The notes under the pieces are model-generated. The model saw only the letters and a program-made list of their open reading frames with translations. It did no database searches and was not told the origin of the DNA. Of a stretch of DNA of 64,000 nt, positions 32,901 through 41,420 are shown piece by piece. The stretch is from Kitasatospora sp. MAP5-34 (GTDB lineage Bacteria; Actinomycetota; Actinomycetes; Streptomycetales; Streptomycetaceae): assembly GCF_029894335.1 (NCBI RefSeq), contig NZ_JARXZC010000032.1, positions 27,964 to 91,963 on the forward strand. The letters are read 5' to 3'. The position numbers and the translations under genes are program-made. The first letter of the stretch is position 1. Each line of letters begins with the position of its first letter.

Positions 32901-33788
32901 ATGGCCTGGACTCTGAGCACCTCCCTGGACGAATTCCACGCTGCGGCGGGCGACTTCCTCGCGGCTCACCCCGCCGAGAACACCGTGCTGCTCACCATCG
33001 TGGACCGGCTCGGCCGGGTCGGCCCGCACGCCTTCGGGTCGGGCACGCCCCGCTTCGGCTGGTGGCAGCAAGCGCCGGAGGGCCTGGTCGAGGGTGCGTT
33101 CCTGCAGACGCCGCCGTTCGGGCCGGCGCTCGGCCGGATGTCGGCGGTCGCCGCCGCTCACCTGGCCTCCGAGCTGCTCGCGGACGGCGCGCCGGTGACC
33201 GGGGTCCGGGGTGGCAAGGTGCCCGTCGAGGCTTTCGGATGGGTCTGGGGGAACAGATCCGGGACCAGGCCGACCGTCCGCGCCAACGAACGGATGTACC
33301 GGCTCGGCGAATTGGCCGCGCCGGACCCGGCCCCCGCCGGCCGGGCCCGCCCGGTCACCGAGGCCGACCGGGCGCTGATGATCTCCTGGTACGACGCCTT
33401 CATGGCCGACATCAATGTCGCCGTCCACACGGAGCACGGATCCGTGGTCGACCAGCGGACCGCCGACGGTTCGCTGTATCTCTGGGAGGACGGCCTCTGG
33501 GAGGACGGCCTCTGGGAGGACGGCGCCGGGCGGCCGGTGTCCTTCGCCGGAGTCAGCCCGGTGATCGCCGGCATGTCCCGGATCGGCCCGGTCTACACGC
33601 CACCCGAGCTGCGCGGCCGGGGCTACGCGAGCGCGCTGGTCGCGGCAGTCTCGGCCCACGCCCTCGCGCAGGGCGCGCGCGAGGTGCTGCTCTACACCGA
33701 CCTGGCCAACCCGACCAGTAACTCGATCTACCAGAAGCTCGGTTACCAGCCGGTCCAGGACTGCCTGACCCTGGACCTGACCGGCTGA
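32901..33788 (+). CDS. GNAT-family acetyltransferase
   Basis: 295 residues, 46 bases after the DUF255 gene. The C-terminal acetyltransferase core has the CoA-binding GPVYTPPELRGRGYASALVAAVSAHAL motif and NSIYQKLGYQP. The first 140 residues are a second, less conserved domain (LLTIVDRLGRVG, FLQTPPFGPALG), as in two-domain GNAT proteins. Between them lie three tandem copies of LWEDG. The acetyl acceptor is unknown. Confidence 0.85.
   Translation: MAWTLSTSLDEFHAAAGDFLAAHPAENTVLLTIVDRLGRVGPHAFGSGTPRFGWWQQAPEGLVEGAFLQTPPFGPALGRMSAVAAAHLASELLADGAPVTGVRGGKVPVEAFGWVWGNRSGTRPTVRANERMYRLGELAAPDPAPAGRARPVTEADRALMISWYDAFMADINVAVHTEHGSVVDQRTADGSLYLWEDGLWEDGLWEDGAGRPVSFAGVSPVIAGMSRIGPVYTPPELRGRGYASALVAAVSAHALAQGAREVLLYTDLANPTSNSIYQKLGYQPVQDCLTLDLTG
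33480..33524 (+). repeat. Three exact 15-bp tandem repeats (LWEDG)
   Basis: CTCTGGGAGGACGGC occurs three times in a row inside the GNAT gene, encoding LWEDG three times. The 15-bp unit keeps the frame, so copy-number change would lengthen or shorten the loop by five residues. Confidence 0.9.
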
Positions 33789-33846
33789 GAGCAGGAGGCC
33801 CGATCCCTCGTCGGCGGACTCTTCTACCGGAACTATTCGCAGTGCT

Positions 33847-33862
33847 CCGGCCTTCAGGCCGG
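33847..33862. other. Short hairpin that resembles an IS200/IS605-type right end
   Basis: CCGGCC-TTCA-GGCCGG is a six-bp hairpin followed by GGGTGAAGCGAATCC. Hairpins of this look occur at ends of tnpB-type elements in streptomycetes (recalled). No transposase or tnpB remnant was found here, so it may be only a terminator of the GNAT gene. Confidence 0.3.
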
Positions 33863-33911
33863 GGGTGAAGCGAATCCTGCGCCCGGCGGCCCTGCGCTCC
33901 GTGAGCCGCAG

Positions 33912-34213
33912 TTGAACGCCTGGTACGTGCTGCGCGGCGGCCGGGTGCTGCCGCTGGACGACGAGGCGCGCCGCTCGGTCGGTGCGGGCGGGGTGAGCCT
34001 GGCCGCGTACCAGAAGCTGGTGCACCAGCGGTACGGCGACAAGCTGCCGGCTCGGCGTACGACAAGGCGGGTCTGGGCGGCGGCTTCGAGCTGAACGCGG
34101 CACCGGCCGGACCCTCCGACAGCGCGTTGCCGCTGCTCACGGGGGCGGCCGCGCTGGGCGTCACCGCGCTGGCGGGGGCGGGCCTGGCCGTCCGCCGCCG
34201 CGCCCGGGGCTGA
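33912..34213 (+). pseudogene. C-terminal fragment of a sortase-anchored surface protein, frameshifted
   Basis: From TTG 33912 one frame gives LNAWYVLRGGRVLPLDDEAR, then SLAAYQKLVHQRYGDKL. A shift near 34050 continues as GSAYDKAGLGGGFELN, then SALPLLTGAAALGVTALAG and RRRARG, to stop 34213. The end has the hydrophobic span and basic tail of a cell-wall or membrane anchor. It resembles the C terminus of SCO1860-like surface proteins (recalled). There is no N-terminal half, so this is a gene remnant. Confidence 0.6.
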
Positions 34214-34233
34214 CCTCGGCGCCCGCGTGTTCG

Positions 34234-34265
34234 GCGGCCCGGTGGTCCACGGACCACCGGGCCGC
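34234..34265. terminator. Strong hairpin terminator
   Basis: Perfect 14-bp stem GCGGCCCGGTGGTC / GACCACCGGGCCGC with a CACG loop, 20 bases after the remnant's stop. Confidence 0.75.
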
Positions 34266-34430
34266 TGCCCTTCTCCCCCAAGGGTCGTGCGTCCGCGCAG
34301 TTCCCGTGTGATCGCTGGTGCCGAGAATTGATGGAGCGTTGATCCGGCGTTCGCCCACCCGGGCTGGTGCCCGTGGCACGCTCAGCTGAGAGGATGTCTC
34401 ACTCGGCTGTGCGGTCGTGAGGGGGTAGCG

Positions 34431-34826
34431 ATGACGGACGGTGGACTCCACCGCGTCCAGGTCGGGACGGCGGTGGCGGGGGTGTCGGCCGCGCTGGCCG
34501 TGGTCGCGGCCTATCTGGTCGGCGGGTCCAGGCTGGTCTGGGCGGTGGCGGCGGTGGAGGTGCTGCTGGTGATGGCACACGTCGCGCGCCGGTTCCGCGC
34601 CAAGGCCCGGGTCAGGTCGGCCGCCGAGGGCCCGGCGGCGGCGCACTGCGAGCGTTGCCGCCGGGCCAGGGAACAGCTGGAAGCGCGGGCCGCCTCAGCA
34701 GGATCGGGTTCGGCAGGTTCGGACTCAGCAGGTTCGGGCTCGCGTTCGGCCGGCGCGGGTCCAGCGGCATCGGGTTTGGCCGGATCGGGGCCGGGCTCAG
34801 CGGGTCGCGCTGTAGGCAATCAGTGA
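34431..34826 (+). CDS. Small membrane protein with Gly/Ser-rich tail
   Basis: 131 residues. Two adjacent membrane spans (VGTAVAGVSAALAVVAAYLVGG, LVWAVAAVEVLLVMAHVA) are followed by a basic stretch, CERCRR (two cysteines), and a 50-residue tail of repeated AGSGSAG units. GTGAGGGGGTAGCG before ATG 34431 offers a fair ribosome-binding site. The gene's end overlaps that of the convergent hemolysin III gene by 30 bases. No family is recognised. Confidence 0.6.
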   Translation: MTDGGLHRVQVGTAVAGVSAALAVVAAYLVGGSRLVWAVAAVEVLLVMAHVARRFRAKARVRSAAEGPAAAHCERCRRAREQLEARAASAGSGSAGSDSAGSGSRSAGAGPAASGLAGSGPGSAGRAVGNQ

Positions 34827-35564
34827 GACGCCGACGTACTGCACGATGAACGCCCCCAGGGTGAAGGCGTGGAAGACCTCGTGGAAGCCGAACCAGCGCG
34901 GTGACGGGTTCGGCCGCTTCAGGCCGTAGACCACGCCGCCCGCGCTGTAGAGCAGTCCGCCGATGACCATCAGCGTGATCACGGCGACGCCGCCGGTCCG
35001 CAGGAAGTCCGGTAGGAAGAAGACGGCGGCCCAGCCCAGCGCGAGGTAGCAGGGTGTGTAGAGCCAGCGCGGGGCACCGACCCAGAAGACCCGGAAGGCG
35101 ATGCCCGCGAGCGCGCCGCCCCAGACCAGCCAGAGCAGGACGTCCCGCTTGCCGCCGTCCAGCAGCAGGATGGTGAACGGGGTGTAGGACCCCGCGATGA
35201 TCAGGAAGATGTTCGCGTGGTCGAGCCGGCGCAGCACCGCGTCGCCGCGCGGTCCCCAGTCGAAGCGGTGGTAGACCGCGCTCACGCCGAACAGCAGCCA
35301 GGCGCTGACCGAGTAGATGGCGCAGGCGATTCTGGCCGAGGTCGAGTCGGCCAGGCAGATCAGCACGATCCCCGCCGCGACGGAGGCCGGGAACATGCCC
35401 GCGTGCAGCCAGCCGCGCCACTTCGGTTTGACGAACGTGTCGAGGGCATCGGAGACGGCCAGCGCCTTCGGGACGGCAGGTGCGTCCGAGGCGGCAGGGG
35501 CATCCGAGACGACGAGGGCCGGGGCTCCGGCGGCCTTGCTCTGGTCCGCAGTCATGACGGACAT
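34797..35564 (-). CDS. Hemolysin III / TrhA-type membrane protein (PAQR-like)
   Basis: 255 residues from ATG 35564 (ATG 35555 also possible). Seven membrane spans with the family markers AVYHRFDWGP, LDHANIFLIIAGSYTPF and a C-terminal FHEVFHAFTLGAFIVQYV. The histidines in SAVYHR, LDHAN and HEVFHAF are the likely metal-binding residues of this fold. Members tune membrane fluidity or lipid state in bacteria; the haemolysin name is historical. An 18-bp palindrome sits immediately before its start and may be a TetR-type operator. Confidence 0.88.
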   Translation of the reverse strand: MSVMTADQSKAAGAPALVVSDAPAASDAPAVPKALAVSDALDTFVKPKWRGWLHAGMFPASVAAGIVLICLADSTSARIACAIYSVSAWLLFGVSAVYHRFDWGPRGDAVLRRLDHANIFLIIAGSYTPFTILLLDGGKRDVLLWLVWGGALAGIAFRVFWVGAPRWLYTPCYLALGWAAVFFLPDFLRTGGVAVITLMVIGGLLYSAGGVVYGLKRPNPSPRWFGFHEVFHAFTLGAFIVQYVGVSLIAYSATR

Positions 35565-35567
35565 GCT

Positions 35568-35585
35568 ACCTACGGAACCGTAGGT
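35568..35585. promoter_or_regulatory. 18-bp palindrome, probable TetR-type operator
   Basis: ACCTACGGAACCGTAGGT: perfect eight-base arms around AA. It ends four bases before the hemolysin III ATG on the minus strand, so it overlaps the start region of its message. The pattern resembles TACGG-CCGTA sites of TetR regulators that control lipid genes in actinomycetes (recalled). No TetR gene is in the window. Confidence 0.65.
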
Positions 35586-35832
35586 TACTGCGAAGTAGGA
35601 AGTGGGCCTCGTCACTTTTAGACGTTCTGGAGTATTCGGGTCGGTTTCTTGAAGGGTTGAACAGGGACCGGAGCGCCTTGTTACTCGCTGGTAATTCGAC
35701 AGTAAGGTGCAAAAGTGGTGCCAAAACCGCCAAGGTGCCGTGTTCCGACCCGTATGGCGGAGCTACGCTGCAAGCACCCTCAACCCCCCGCGTCGCCGTC
35801 TCATAGCCGAGACGGCGTGAAACGGAGCGATC

Positions 35833-37659
35833 GTGTCGTACGAGAACTCTGCTCTCAGCGCATCCGCGCCCACCCGCCACAAGCGTCTGCTGGCCTGGGT
35901 GAGCGAGATCGCGGAGCTGACCCAGCCGGACCGCATCGAGTGGTGTGACGGCTCGGACGAGGAGTACCAGCGCCTCGCCGACCTGCTCGTCGCCCAGGGC
36001 ACCTTCACCAAGCTGAACGAGGAGAAGCGCCCGAACTCCTACTACGCCGCCTCGGACCCCACGGACGTGGCGCGCGTCGAGGACCGTACCTACATCTGCT
36101 CCGAGCAGGAGAAGGACGCGGGCCCCACCAACAACTGGAAGGCCCCCGCCGAGATGCGGGAGCTGTTCAGCGGCGCGAACGGCCTGTTCAAGGGCGCCAT
36201 GAAGGGCCGCACGATGTACGTCGTGCCGTTCTCGATGGGCCCGGTCGGCTCCCCGCTGGCCGCGTACGGCGTCGAGATCACCGACTCCGCGTACGTCGCC
36301 GTCTCGATGCGCGTGATGACCCGGATGGGCCAGGCGGTCATCGACCAGCTCGGCGAGGACGGCGAGTTCGTCAAGGCCGTGCACACCGTCGGCGCCCCGC
36401 TGACCGAGGGCCAGGCGGACGTGCCGTGGCCGTGCAACACCACCAAGTACATCTCGCACTTCCCGGAGACCCGCGAGATCTGGTCCTTCGGCTCCGGCTA
36501 CGGCGGCAACGCCCTGCTCGGCAAGAAGTGCTACGCGCTGCGGATCGCCTCCACGATGGCCCGTGACGAGGGCTGGCTGGCCGAGCACATGCTCGTCCTC
36601 AAGCTCACCCCGCCGTCCGGCGAGGTCAAGTACGTCACCGCGGCCTTCCCGTCCGCGTGCGGCAAGACCAACCTCGCGATGCTCCAGCCCACCATCCCGG
36701 GCTGGAAGGTCGAGACGATCGGCGACGACATCGCCTGGATGCGCTTCGGCGCCGACGGCCGGCTCTACGCCATCAACCCGGAGGCCGGCTTCTTCGGCGT
36801 AGCCCCGGGCACCGGCGTGGACACCAATGCCAACGCCATCGAGACGCTGCACAGCAACACCGTCTTCACCAACGTCGCGCTGACCGACGACGGTGACGTC
36901 TGGTGGGAGGGCCTCACCGAGGAGCCCCCGGCGCACCTGACCGACTGGCGCGGCAACGACTGGACGCCGGAGAGCGGCACCCCCGCCGCCCACCCGAACG
37001 CCCGGTTCGCCGTCCCCGCCGCGCAGTGCCCGACCATCGCGCCCGAGTGGGAGGACCCGGCGGGTGTGCCGATCTCGGCCATCCTGTTCGGCGGCCGCCG
37101 CGCCACCGCCGTCCCGCTGGTCACCGAGTCCTTCGACTGGCAGCACGGCGTCTTCCTGGGCTCGAACATCGCCTCGGAGAAGACCGCCGCCGCCGAGGGC
37201 ACCGTCGGCGAGCTGCGCCGCGACCCGTTCGCGATGCTGCCGTTCTGCGGCTACAACATGGGCGACTACTTCGGCCACTGGCTGAAGCTGGGCGCGCAGG
37301 CCGACGCGACCAAGCTCCCGAAGATCTACTACGTGAACTGGTTCCGCAAGAACAGCGCGGGCAAGTTCGTGTGGCCGGGCTACGGCGAGAACAGCCGCGT
37401 CCTGAAGTGGATCGTGGACCGCCTGGAGGGCACCGCGGCCGGCGTCGACACGCCGATCGGCGTGCTGCCCGAGCAGTCCTCGCTCGACCTGGACGGCCTC
37501 GGCCTCTCGCAGGACGACCTCGACCTGCTGCTCACCGTGGACGCCGGCATCTGGCGCCAGGAGGCGGCCCTGGTGCCGGCGCACCTGGAGCTCTTCGGCG
37601 AGCACACCCCCACCGAGCTGTGGGACGAGTACCGCGCGCTCGTCAAGCGGCTCGGCTAG
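35833..37659 (+). CDS. pckG: GTP-dependent phosphoenolpyruvate carboxykinase
   Basis: 608 residues from GTG 35833. The GTP-type signature FPSACGKTNLAML includes the reactive cysteine and P-loop; other matches are GGNALLGKKCYALRIAS, IGDDIAWM, FGVAPGTGVDTNANAIETLHSNTVFTNVALTDDGDVWWEG and ILFGGRRATAVPLVTESFDWQHGVFLGSNIASE. It makes phosphoenolpyruvate from oxaloacetate with GTP, the gateway between the TCA cycle and gluconeogenesis. The full length is normal. About 180 bases lie between it and the hemolysin III operator and hold its promoter, not precisely located. Confidence 0.97.
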   Translation: MSYENSALSASAPTRHKRLLAWVSEIAELTQPDRIEWCDGSDEEYQRLADLLVAQGTFTKLNEEKRPNSYYAASDPTDVARVEDRTYICSEQEKDAGPTNNWKAPAEMRELFSGANGLFKGAMKGRTMYVVPFSMGPVGSPLAAYGVEITDSAYVAVSMRVMTRMGQAVIDQLGEDGEFVKAVHTVGAPLTEGQADVPWPCNTTKYISHFPETREIWSFGSGYGGNALLGKKCYALRIASTMARDEGWLAEHMLVLKLTPPSGEVKYVTAAFPSACGKTNLAMLQPTIPGWKVETIGDDIAWMRFGADGRLYAINPEAGFFGVAPGTGVDTNANAIETLHSNTVFTNVALTDDGDVWWEGLTEEPPAHLTDWRGNDWTPESGTPAAHPNARFAVPAAQCPTIAPEWEDPAGVPISAILFGGRRATAVPLVTESFDWQHGVFLGSNIASEKTAAAEGTVGELRRDPFAMLPFCGYNMGDYFGHWLKLGAQADATKLPKIYYVNWFRKNSAGKFVWPGYGENSRVLKWIVDRLEGTAAGVDTPIGVLPEQSSLDLDGLGLSQDDLDLLLTVDAGIWRQEAALVPAHLELFGEHTPTELWDEYRALVKRLG

Positions 37660-37672
37660 TCCGTAACCGCTG

Positions 37673-37742
37673 ACGGCCGGAGCCCCGGCCGGACGACCTC
37701 TCCCCGACCGGGAGGAGCCGTCCGGACCGGGGCTCCGGCCGT
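37673..37742. terminator. Two-part bidirectional terminator hairpin
   Basis: Outer 16-bp stem (37673-37688 with 37727-37742) and inner seven-bp stem CCGGACG / CGTCCGG (37689-37695 with 37719-37725), with a single bulged A. It separates convergent pckG and the aminotransferase. Confidence 0.85.
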
Positions 37743-37754
37743 TACGCGGTTGCC

Positions 37755-38969
37755 CTACGGCTGGACGTAGCCGCTGAGGAAATCACCGATACGGGTGACC
37801 GCGTCGGTGATCTCCTCCGGGCGCGGGAGGGTGACCAGCCGGAAGTGGTCGGGCTCGGTCCAGTTGAAACCGGTGCCCTGGACGATCAGGATGCGCTGCG
37901 CCCGGAGCAGGTCGAGGACCATCCGGGCGTCGTCCTTGATCTTGTACACCTGCGGGTCGAGCCTCGGGAAGGCGTAGAGCGCGCCCATCGGCTTCACGCA
38001 GCTCACGCCCGGGATCTCGTTCAGCAGCTGGTACGCCGCGTTGCGGGACGCCAGCAGCCGCCCGCCCGGCAGCACCAGGTCCTTGATCGACTGCCGCCCG
38101 CCGAGCGCCGCCGCCACCGCGTGCTGCGCGGGCATGTTGGCGCAGAGCCGCATCGAGGCCAGCACGGTCAGGCCCTCGATGTAGCTGCGGGCCCGGTGCC
38201 GGTCGCCGGAGAGCACCATCCAGCCCGAGCGGAAGCCGGCCACCCGGTAGGACTTGGACAGGCCGTTGAAGGTGACGCAGAAGAGGTCGGGGGCCAGCGT
38301 CGCGAGCGGGATGTGCACCGCGTCGTCGTAGAGGATCTTGTCGTAGATCTCGTCCGCGTAGACCACCAGCTTGTTGCGGCGGGCGATCTCGACGATGCCT
38401 TCGAGGATCTCGCGCGGGTAGACCGCGCCGGTGGGGTTGTTGGGGTTGATCACCACGATGGCGCGGGTCCGGTCGGTGACCTTGGCCTCGATGTCCGCGA
38501 GGTCCGGGTACCACTCGGACTGCTCGTCGCAGCGGTAGTGCACCGCCGTGCCGCCGGCCAGGCTGACCGAGGCCGTCCAGAGCGGGTAGTCCGGCGCCGG
38601 GACGAGCACCTCGTCGCCGTCGTCCAGCAGCGCCGTCATGGCGAGCTGGATCAGCTCGGAGACCCCGTTGCCGAGGAAGACGTCCTCCACCGTGAGCCCG
38701 GGCACGCCGCGCTCCTCGTAGTGCATGACCACCGCGCGGCGCGCGGAGAGCAGGCCCTTGGAGTCCCCGTAACCGTGCGCGGTGGAGAGGTTCCGCAGGA
38801 TGTCCTGCAGGATCTCCGGGGGCGCCTCGAACCCGAACACGGCGGGGTTGCCGGTGTTCAGCTTGAGGATGCGATGCCCCTGGTCCTCCAGACGCATCGC
38901 CTCGTCGAGCACCGGGCCACGGATGTCGTAACAGACATTGGCGAGCTTGCTGGACTGGATCACCTGCAT
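37755..38969 (-). CDS. PLP-dependent aminotransferase (class I/II, alanine-type)
   Basis: 404 residues from ATG 38969. Fold type I motifs: NTGNPAVFGFEAPPEI, YGDSKGLLSARRAVVMHYEERG, INPNNPTGAVYP, VYADEIYDKI and SKSYRVAGFRSGWMVL, where the lysine binds the cofactor. The pattern matches AlaA/AlaT-type alanine-pyruvate aminotransferases. The reaction swaps an amino group between alanine (or another amino acid) and a 2-oxo acid. It is convergent with pckG and stands alone. Confidence 0.88.
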   Translation of the reverse strand: MQVIQSSKLANVCYDIRGPVLDEAMRLEDQGHRILKLNTGNPAVFGFEAPPEILQDILRNLSTAHGYGDSKGLLSARRAVVMHYEERGVPGLTVEDVFLGNGVSELIQLAMTALLDDGDEVLVPAPDYPLWTASVSLAGGTAVHYRCDEQSEWYPDLADIEAKVTDRTRAIVVINPNNPTGAVYPREILEGIVEIARRNKLVVYADEIYDKILYDDAVHIPLATLAPDLFCVTFNGLSKSYRVAGFRSGWMVLSGDRHRARSYIEGLTVLASMRLCANMPAQHAVAAALGGRQSIKDLVLPGGRLLASRNAAYQLLNEIPGVSCVKPMGALYAFPRLDPQVYKIKDDARMVLDLLRAQRILIVQGTGFNWTEPDHFRLVTLPRPEEITDAVTRIGDFLSGYVQP

Positions 38970-39078
38970 GTCACGACACTTTACGGCGCGCCGACCCTGA
39001 TCTCCTCGTGCGATCGGACACACGTCGTCAGGTGAGGAGCGGCATCGGGTCAGGAGCGGTGTCAGGCCGGCGGGCCCG

Positions 39079-41325
39079 TCAGCTCTGCAGTCCGTAGGTG
39101 ATCGTGCCCAGCCGGGCGAAGGCCAGGTTGCCGTCGGTGCTCAGGTACCAGTCGTTGTAGGTTCCGGGGTTGGAATCGTCCTGGAATGTCCATTTCAGGA
39201 CGCCCGAGCGGGCGTCGATCGCGTGCACCCCCATGCCGTAGTCGCCGGGGACGAAGAGGGTGCTGCCGACCAGTACGGGTGCGCTGGTCAGGCTCGGCTG
39301 CTTGGGCAGCGGGCAGGACCAGATCGGTCTGCCGGTCGCCGCCTCGAAGGCGCCGATGGCCTCCTTGCCGTCGGAGGTGTAGATCACGTCGTTCGAGGCG
39401 AGGACGGGGGTGAAGCGGCCGACGGTGGACTTGATCCGCCACTGCTGCTTGCCGTCGGCCAGCCCGACGGCCTGCAGGTCGGAGTCCTCGATCATGCAGT
39501 AGAGCCGCTTGTCGTCGCACCAGATCGGCCACGGGTCCAGGTTGCCGGTGTCGGTCTGCCAGAGCTGGTGGCCGTCCTTGGTGTCCCGGGCGACGATGCC
39601 GGACTTGCCGGAGCTGTGCAGCAGCGTCGAGCCGGTGACCCGGCCGGTGGCGATGCTGGCCGCGTCGTCCTGGTCGGGCTGGGCCCAGGCCTTGATGAGC
39701 ATGGTGTCGCGGAGCGCCAGCACCATCTGGTCGCCGCCGGTCTGGTACTCCGGGGTGACCAGCACCTTGAGATAGACCGCGTTGTCGTCCACCGCCAGGA
39801 TCTTGGTCACGTTGATGACCTTGTGGTCGGAGCCCCATGCGACGAGCGAGCCGAACCCCTCGCGGCCTGTCGCCGGGTCGATCGAGGTCACCCCCCGGGA
39901 GAGGATGAGCAACTGGCCGGCGCCGACCGTGGCGTCCGAGGGGAACAGGTCCGGCCTCGACCAGCGGACGGCGCCGGAGGCGGCGTCGAGCGAGGTGAGT
40001 CCCCGGCCGGTCAGGTAGGTCGAGTTGCCCAGGACGAGCGCCGGGTGCTGGGCCTGGGTCGAGTCGGTCGAGGGGTACGACCAGACCGGCTTCGGCGCGC
40101 TGACGACCTTCTTCACGGCGGGGCCCGGCGTGGGCTTCGGCTTGGGACGGGTCAGCGCCCAGGCGGTGCCGCCGGCGGCGGCCAGCGCGGCCACGCCGCC
40201 GCCTGCGGCGAGCAGCGCCCGCCGGGAGACCTTCGACTTCGACGGGGTGGCGGCGTTCGGCGGCCAGGCACGGCCCAACTGCATCGTGCCGGGGGCGGGT
40301 TGGGCCTGGTAGGGATTGCCGGGGAAGGGTGGTGCCTGGTACGGGGACGGTGGCGCCTGGTACGGCTGGTGGTTGACGCCGGTCGGCGTGTACGCGGGCT
40401 GCGGGGCGCTGGTGCCTCGGCTCGGGGTCTCCAGGTCCATCACCGAGGAGGCGTGCCGGGCCAGCGCGGAGGCGACGGGCGCGGGCAGCCAGTCCTCGCC
40501 CGAGACCGGGGCGCCCGGGGGCAGCAGCATGGCGGCGAGCTGCGTCGGGTCCGGGCGGCGGGCCGGGTCCTTGGTCAGGCAGGCCGCGATCACGGACTGG
40601 AGGCCGGACGGGAGTTGGGACAGCTCGGGCTGGTCGTGCACCACCCGGTAGAGCTGCGCGGCCGCGCCGGAGGCGCTGTCGAACGGGCCGTGCCCGGTCG
40701 CCGCGTACACCAGCACCGAGCCCAGCGAGAAGACGTCGCCGGCCGGGCCCATCGCCAGCCCCGACGCCTGCTCGGGTGCCATGAAGCCGGGCGAGCCGAC
40801 CACCACCCCGGTCGAGGTGAGGTTGTCCCCGTCCATCGCGCGGGCGATGCCGAAGTCGATGACGCGCGGGCCGTCGGCGGCCAGCAGCACGTTCGAGGGC
40901 TTGAGGTCGCGGTGCACCAACCCGGCGCCGTGGATGGCCCGCAGGGCCTCCGCGAGCCGCGCGCCGATGATCCGGCACGAGTGCTCGGGCAGCGGGCCGT
41001 GCTGCTGCACGGCGTCGGTCAGTGAGGGGCCGAGTACGTACGCGGTGGCCAGCCAGGGGGTCGGCGACTCGGGGTCGGAGTCCACCACCGGGGCGGTGTA
41101 CGCGCCGTCCACGGCCTGCGCGGCGGCGACCTCGCGGCGGAAGCGGGTCCGGAACTCCGGGTCCTGGGCCAGCTCCGGGCGCACCACCTTCACGGCGACG
41201 GTCCGGCCGCCCGCCGAACGCGCTAGGTACACCCGGCCCATGCCGCCCGCGCCGAGCCTGGCCACCAGCCGGTAGGGGCCGATCGACTCCGGGTCGGTGG
41301 CGTCGAGTGGCTCCATTTGCTGCAT
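39079..41325 (-). CDS. Ser/Thr protein kinase with membrane anchor and PQQ-like beta-propeller
   Basis: 748 residues. The kinase domain (1-275) has RLGAGGMGRVYLAR, VAVKVV lysine, HRDLKPSN (about 137-144) and DFGIA (about 157). A Pro/Gln/Tyr-rich linker carries short repeats such as NPYQAPP. One membrane span follows (about 366-390, RRALLAAGGGVAALAAAGGTAWALT), and then a repeated-sheet region (400-748: TYLTGRGLTSLDAASG, LYCMIEDSDLQAVGLADGKQQWR, YTSDGKEAIGAFEAATGRPIWSC), typical of PQQ-type propellers. The outer part probably senses a wall or extracellular ligand. Family typical of streptomycetes. Confidence 0.92.
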   Translation of the reverse strand: MQQMEPLDATDPESIGPYRLVARLGAGGMGRVYLARSAGGRTVAVKVVRPELAQDPEFRTRFRREVAAAQAVDGAYTAPVVDSDPESPTPWLATAYVLGPSLTDAVQQHGPLPEHSCRIIGARLAEALRAIHGAGLVHRDLKPSNVLLAADGPRVIDFGIARAMDGDNLTSTGVVVGSPGFMAPEQASGLAMGPAGDVFSLGSVLVYAATGHGPFDSASGAAAQLYRVVHDQPELSQLPSGLQSVIAACLTKDPARRPDPTQLAAMLLPPGAPVSGEDWLPAPVASALARHASSVMDLETPSRGTSAPQPAYTPTGVNHQPYQAPPSPYQAPPFPGNPYQAQPAPGTMQLGRAWPPNAATPSKSKVSRRALLAAGGGVAALAAAGGTAWALTRPKPKPTPGPAVKKVVSAPKPVWSYPSTDSTQAQHPALVLGNSTYLTGRGLTSLDAASGAVRWSRPDLFPSDATVGAGQLLILSRGVTSIDPATGREGFGSLVAWGSDHKVINVTKILAVDDNAVYLKVLVTPEYQTGGDQMVLALRDTMLIKAWAQPDQDDAASIATGRVTGSTLLHSSGKSGIVARDTKDGHQLWQTDTGNLDPWPIWCDDKRLYCMIEDSDLQAVGLADGKQQWRIKSTVGRFTPVLASNDVIYTSDGKEAIGAFEAATGRPIWSCPLPKQPSLTSAPVLVGSTLFVPGDYGMGVHAIDARSGVLKWTFQDDSNPGTYNDWYLSTDGNLAFARLGTITYGLQS

Positions 41326-41420
41326 CCCCCGTGTTCGCGCGGCTGGTCAGGAGCACCGACGTGCTCGCCCGCAGATCGTACGGTCCGTAGGATCGGCGCA
41401 AACGGGCGGAGGGGGGCGTC

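Noticed and set aside
33841..33880. Complete IS200/IS605 insertion sequence
   Set aside because: Only a short hairpin resembles an element end; no transposase or tnpB coding sequence was found.
34797..35564. A second toxin (hemolysin III)
   Set aside because: Seven spans and PAQR-type histidines make it a membrane-state protein rather than a toxin.
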